NCBI RefSeq assembly: GCF_004522235.1
Contig: NZ_SDLT01000018.1
Coordinates: forward strand, 62,001 to 126,000
Length of the DNA stretch: 64,000 nt
Reading direction: 5' to 3'
Source: Amycolatopsis nivea
GTDB taxonomy: Bacteria; Actinomycetota; Actinomycetes; Mycobacteriales; Pseudonocardiaceae
The notes under the pieces are model-generated. The model did no database searches. It saw only the letters and a list, made by a program, of their open reading frames with translations, and was not told the origin of the DNA. The position numbers were made by a program, and so were the translations under genes. Each line of letters starts with the position of its first letter. Position 1 is the stretch's first letter. Below are positions 60,790-64,000 of the stretch, in pieces.

Positions 60790-63039
60790 TTAACCAAGCC
60801 CGCCGAGCGCGGGCACCGCCGGACCAGTCCGCACCACGCCGAGCCGCTGCGTCGCCCGGGTCAGCGCCACGTACAGGTCGTTCAGCCCGCGCGCCGAGCC
60901 AGCCACGATCTCGTCCGGCGACACCAGCACGACCCCGTCGAACTCCAGTCCCTTGGAACGATCGACGGTCAGCACGCTCAGCCGGTCGTCCTCCGGAAGC
61001 AGCTTCCGCACCTCGTCCATGCGCGAACCCGGCACCAGGACCGCGACCGTCCCACCGTCCACAGCGGACAGTTCCGCGGCCACCAGCGGCGGCAGTTCCT
61101 CGTCCAGCGAGGCGACCTCCACGCCCCACGGCGGCACCCCGGTCTCCCGCACCGATGCGGGCGCGGCCAGGTCCACGTCCAGTTCAGCAAGCACGCCCGC
61201 CGCGACCGCCATGATCTCCGCCGGGGTGCGGTAATTCACCGTCAGCTGCTCCAGCCGCCAGCGGTCCGCGACATAGGGCGACAGCACCTCGTCCCAAGTC
61301 CGCGCTCCCCCGGCGGCCCCGGTCTGCGCGACGTCGCCGACCAGCGTCATCGACCGGTTCGGCGTGCGGCGCATCAGCAGGCGCCAGTCCATCGCGGACA
61401 GTTCCTGCGCCTCGTCCACGATCACGTGCCCGAACGTCCACGTCCGGTCCTGCGCCGCCCGTTGCGCCGCGGTCAGCTCGCTGCGCGCCTGCTGGCGTTC
61501 GGCGAACAGTTCGGCGTCCAGCACGTCGGACACCCGCAGGATCTCCTCGTCCTGGATTTCCTCGTCCTGCTCGAGAATGTCCAGCACGCCTTCGGCATAC
61601 GCGCGCTCGACGCGTTCCTGGCGCTTCTGCTCGGCCTCCTCCTCGGAGTCGTCGCTGCCGAGCAGTTCGGCCAGTTCGTCGAGCAGCGGCACGTCGGCGG
61701 GCGTCCACTTCGCGTCGCGGCCGCTCTCCAGGTGCTTCCGGTCCTCTTCGGACAGCAGCTCGCCCGCCGCCCGGTCGAGGTGTTCGCGCTCGGCGAACAG
61801 GTCGTCCAGCAGGCCCGCGGGCGTGAGTTTCGGCCACAGCGAGTTCAGCGCGGCGGCCACCGCGGGGCTCGACGCGAGCTCGGCACGGATGTCCTGGACG
61901 TCCTGCGCGTCCAGCAGGTCCTCGCCCAGCGCACGCGCGGCCTGCCGGGTGAGCGCGTCGAGCACGTCGGAGACGAACAGCCGTCGCGCGAGGTTGTGCG
62001 GCCGGCGCGAACGGCGAGCCCGGGTGCGGGCCTGCGCGCAGGTCTTCCGGTCGAGCTTGAGGATTTCGCGTTCGTGCTCGATCTCGATCACCGGATCGGG
62101 TACACCTTGCCGGTCGCGGACTGCCTTGGCGAGCACCTCGGCCATCACCAGCCGGCCCTTCACCTCGGCCGCTTCCGGCGACTCGACTCCGTCCGCGTCC
62201 AGGCCCGGCCACAGCTGCCCGATGGTCGACAGCAGCACGCCGGTCTCGCCGAGCGACGGCAGCACCTGGCCGATGTAGCGCAGGAAGGTCGAGTTCGGGC
62301 CGACGACGAGCACGCCGCGCGTGGTCAGCTGCTGGCGGTGCGTGTAGAGCAGGTATGCCGCGCGGTGCAGCGCGACCGCGGTCTTGCCGGTGCCCGGCGC
62401 GCCCTGCACCACCATCACCCCGCCGAGCGGCGCGCGGATGATCCGGTCCTGTTCGGCCTGGATGGTGGCGACGATGTCGGCCATCTCGCCGGTCCGCCGG
62501 CGCTCCAGCGCGGCCAGCAACGCGGCCTCGCCGGCGAGCCCGAGGTCCTGGCCCTGGTCGGCGGCGGTCAGGTCGAGGATCTCGTCGTCGAACCCGGTGA
62601 CGCGACGGCTCAGCGACCGCAGGTGGCGACGGCGGCGCACGCCGTCCGGCGAAGCGGCGGTGGCGAGGTAGAAGGGCCGCGCGACCGGCGCGCGCCAGTC
62701 GATCAGCAGCGGCCGGTAGTCGTCGTCCTCGTCGAACAGCCCGAGCCGTCCGATGTAGGCGGTTTCCTCGGTGTCTTCGGAGGCGCTGCCGGGCCCGAAG
62801 TCCAGCCGGCCGAAGCACAGCCCCTGTTCGACCGAACCGAGCTGGGCGAGCCGGTCGCTGTGCAGGTTCGTGGCGGCTTCGCGTTCGGTCCGCGCCTGCG
62901 GCGTCCCGCCGGTCTGGCGCAGGGTCTCGTCGAGGCGGCGCTGGGTCTGGGTGCGTTCGGCGTCGAGCTTCGCGAACAGCGCGTCGACATAAGCCTGCTC
63001 GCGGCGCAGCTCGGCTTCGTAGGCCGGTTCCTCGGGCAA
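60790..63039 (-). CDS. UvrD-like helicase/ATPase of the HelD (HelR) family
   Basis: A 749-aa superfamily-1 ATPase that acts on RNA polymerase. The N-terminal helical arm is MPEEPAYEAELRREQAYVDALFAKLDAERTQ. The first half has FGRLDFG, IDWRAPVARPFYLAT and Walker A GAPGTGKTAVAL (213-224). Later motifs are VDEAQELSAMDWRLL, MTLVGDVAQTG and LTVDRSKGLEFDGVVLV. Actinobacterial HelD/HelR can dislodge RNA polymerase and confer rifamycin tolerance. The start TTG 63039 has AGGA about eight bases upstream. Confidence 0.88.
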   Translation of the reverse strand: MPEEPAYEAELRREQAYVDALFAKLDAERTQTQRRLDETLRQTGGTPQARTEREAATNLHSDRLAQLGSVEQGLCFGRLDFGPGSASEDTEETAYIGRLGLFDEDDDYRPLLIDWRAPVARPFYLATAASPDGVRRRRHLRSLSRRVTGFDDEILDLTAADQGQDLGLAGEAALLAALERRRTGEMADIVATIQAEQDRIIRAPLGGVMVVQGAPGTGKTAVALHRAAYLLYTHRQQLTTRGVLVVGPNSTFLRYIGQVLPSLGETGVLLSTIGQLWPGLDADGVESPEAAEVKGRLVMAEVLAKAVRDRQGVPDPVIEIEHEREILKLDRKTCAQARTRARRSRRPHNLARRLFVSDVLDALTRQAARALGEDLLDAQDVQDIRAELASSPAVAAALNSLWPKLTPAGLLDDLFAEREHLDRAAGELLSEEDRKHLESGRDAKWTPADVPLLDELAELLGSDDSEEEAEQKRQERVERAYAEGVLDILEQDEEIQDEEILRVSDVLDAELFAERQQARSELTAAQRAAQDRTWTFGHVIVDEAQELSAMDWRLLMRRTPNRSMTLVGDVAQTGAAGGARTWDEVLSPYVADRWRLEQLTVNYRTPAEIMAVAAGVLAELDVDLAAPASVRETGVPPWGVEVASLDEELPPLVAAELSAVDGGTVAVLVPGSRMDEVRKLLPEDDRLSVLTVDRSKGLEFDGVVLVSPDEIVAGSARGLNDLYVALTRATQRLGVVRTGPAVPALGGLG

Positions 63040-63142
63040 GGAAAGGTCCTGCTTTCAGGTCGGGATCGGGGCCGGAAGAGTGCAACCGGCGAGGATCCCG
63101 GGCCATTCCTGCCCGGCGCGGATCGGGTGCGAACGGGTCGGG

Positions 63143-64000
63143 TCAGAAAGGCAGGCCGAGGACCGGCAAGCCGATCGCCGAGTCGACCGCCAGCGCGACG
63201 AACACGATCATCAGGTACGTGTTCGACCGGTGGAACAGCGCCATCGGCTTGGTCTCCTCGCCGCGGTGCACGGCGGCCTGCAGCCGGTGCGCGTAGAAGA
63301 GGAACCAGCCGCCGGCGAGGATCGCGAAGGTCGCGTACAGCCAGCTGGTGACCGGGAGCAGCAGCAGCGTCCAGGCGACCATCACCCACGAGTAGATGAC
63401 GATCTGCCGGGCCACGTGCTCGGCGGTCGCGACGACCGGGAGCATCGGCACGCCCGCGCGCTCGTAGTCGTCGCGGTACTTCATGCCCAGCGCCCAGGTG
63501 TGCGGCGGCGTCCAGAAGAAGATCACGCCGAACATCACGAACGCCGGCCACTGCACGGTGCCGGTGACCGCGACCCAGCCGATCAGCACCGGCATGCAGC
63601 CCGCGGCCCCGCCCCAGACCACGTTCTGCGACGTCCGCCGCTTGAGGCCGAGGGTGTAGACGAAGATGTAGAACAGGATGGTCGCGATCGCGAGGACCGC
63701 CGCCAGCAGGTTCACCGTGAAGTACAGGACGGCGAACGAGGCGATGCCCAGGACGAGTCCGAAGACCAGCGCGTTGCGCCGCGGCACCGCGTCCTTCACC
63801 AGCGGCCGCCGCTTGGTGCGGTTCATGACCTTGTCGATGTCGCTGTCGATCACGCAGTTGAGCGCGTTCGCGCTGCCCGCGGCCATGGTGCCGCCGACCA
63901 GCGTCGCGACCACCAGCCACGGGTTCGGCACCTCGCGCCCGGCGAGGAACATCGCGGGGATCGTGGTGACGAGGAGAAGCTCGATCACGCGCGGCTTCGC
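63143..64000 (-). CDS. ctaB: Protoheme IX farnesyltransferase (heme O synthase), 5' end outside window
   Basis: A membrane prenyltransferase of the UbiA superfamily that adds farnesyl to heme B. Asp-rich motif [23 protein letters not shown] and the second [15 protein letters not shown] are visible, with about nine helices. The coding frame continues past 64000 ([20 protein letters not shown] precedes), so the true start lies outside. It works with ctaA in heme A synthesis. Confidence 0.95.
   Translation of the reverse strand, partial: AKPRVIELLLVTTIPAMFLAGREVPNPWLVVATLVGGTMAAGSANALNCVIDSDIDKVMNRTKRRPLVKDAVPRRNALVFGLVLGIASFAVLYFTVNLLAAVLAIATILFYIFVYTLGLKRRTSQNVVWGGAAGCMPVLIGWVAVTGTVQWPAFVMFGVIFFWTPPHTWALGMKYRDDYERAGVPMLPVVATAEHVARQIVIYSWVMVAWTLLLLPVTSWLYATFAILAGGWFLFYAHRLQAAVHRGEETKPMALFHRSNTYLMIVFVALAVDSAIGLPVLGLPF

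Noticed and set aside
63040-63142. Rifamycin-associated element upstream of the HelD-like gene
   Set aside because: No inverted repeat of the expected type was found in this interval.

Overview
The window is GC-rich (about 70% or more) with strong G/C third-position bias, frequent GTG and a few TTG starts, and many 4-base ATGA/GTGA gene overlaps. It reads as chromosomal DNA of an actinomycete. The suf-mptB-ABC-ctaA-qor-ctaB gene order (familiar from mycobacteria), a PrxQ, an LCP ligase, a snapalysin, an orphan lycopene cyclase and a distinctive family of palindromic intergenic repeats point to Pseudonocardiales, most likely Amycolatopsis or a close relative. The genus is inference; no rRNA is present.

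Layout. (1) 1-4731, minus strand: a tightly coupled acyl-CoA catabolic operon (mycothiol-type metal-binding protein, AtuA-like protein, acyl-CoA dehydrogenase, acyl-CoA carboxylase beta subunit running off the left edge). (2) 4838-5280: a composite repeat island, followed by a probably leaderless crotonase/acetoacetate-decarboxylase-family gene pair. (3) 6798-11118: NrdR-box-controlled nrdAB, whose small subunit has the residues of a class Ic (Phe in place of radical Tyr) enzyme. (4) 11235-13857: a cobalamin riboswitch and metE. (5) 13.9-18.0 kb: a cytochrome P450, a frameshifted PAS-GGDEF-EAL gene and a small conserved protein. (6) 18.3-27.4 kb: PrxQ, GNAT, LCP ligase, CFA-type synthase, hydrolase, SIS protein, ABC exporter, membrane glycosyltransferase and a small HTH protein. 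(7) 27.5-33.9 kb: ABC-F and acVLRF1-like proteins (ribosome rescue context), a secreted subtilase with an acidic residue at the catalytic His position, and a barstar-like protein. (8) 33.9-45.5 kb: GNAT, dGTPase, lycopene cyclase, EAL-GGDEF protein, two-component system, methyltransferase, snapalysin, UbiB/ABC1 kinase-like protein, the second composite repeat island and a small membrane protein. (9) 45.5-52.1 kb: the complete sufR-B-D-C-S-U-T iron-sulfur cluster operon. (10) 52.3-64 kb: MptB-like mannosyltransferase, a two-gene ABC exporter, heme A synthase (ctaA), desaturase, ATP-grasp pair, quinone oxidoreductase, lipoprotein FKBP, a HelD-type helicase and the heme O synthase gene ctaB running off the right edge.

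How the genes fit together: SUF supplies Fe-S clusters under SufR control; ctaB and ctaA make heme O and heme A for the cytochrome aa3 oxidase; nrdAB and the dGTPase control dNTP pools; metE is tuned to B12. No prophage, transposase, CRISPR array or tRNA gene was seen. The most unusual material is intergenic: three exact-length 83-bp palindrome arrays, several 47-bp hairpins with near-zero loops, and two copies of a long hairpin module that differ by a compensatory base-pair change.
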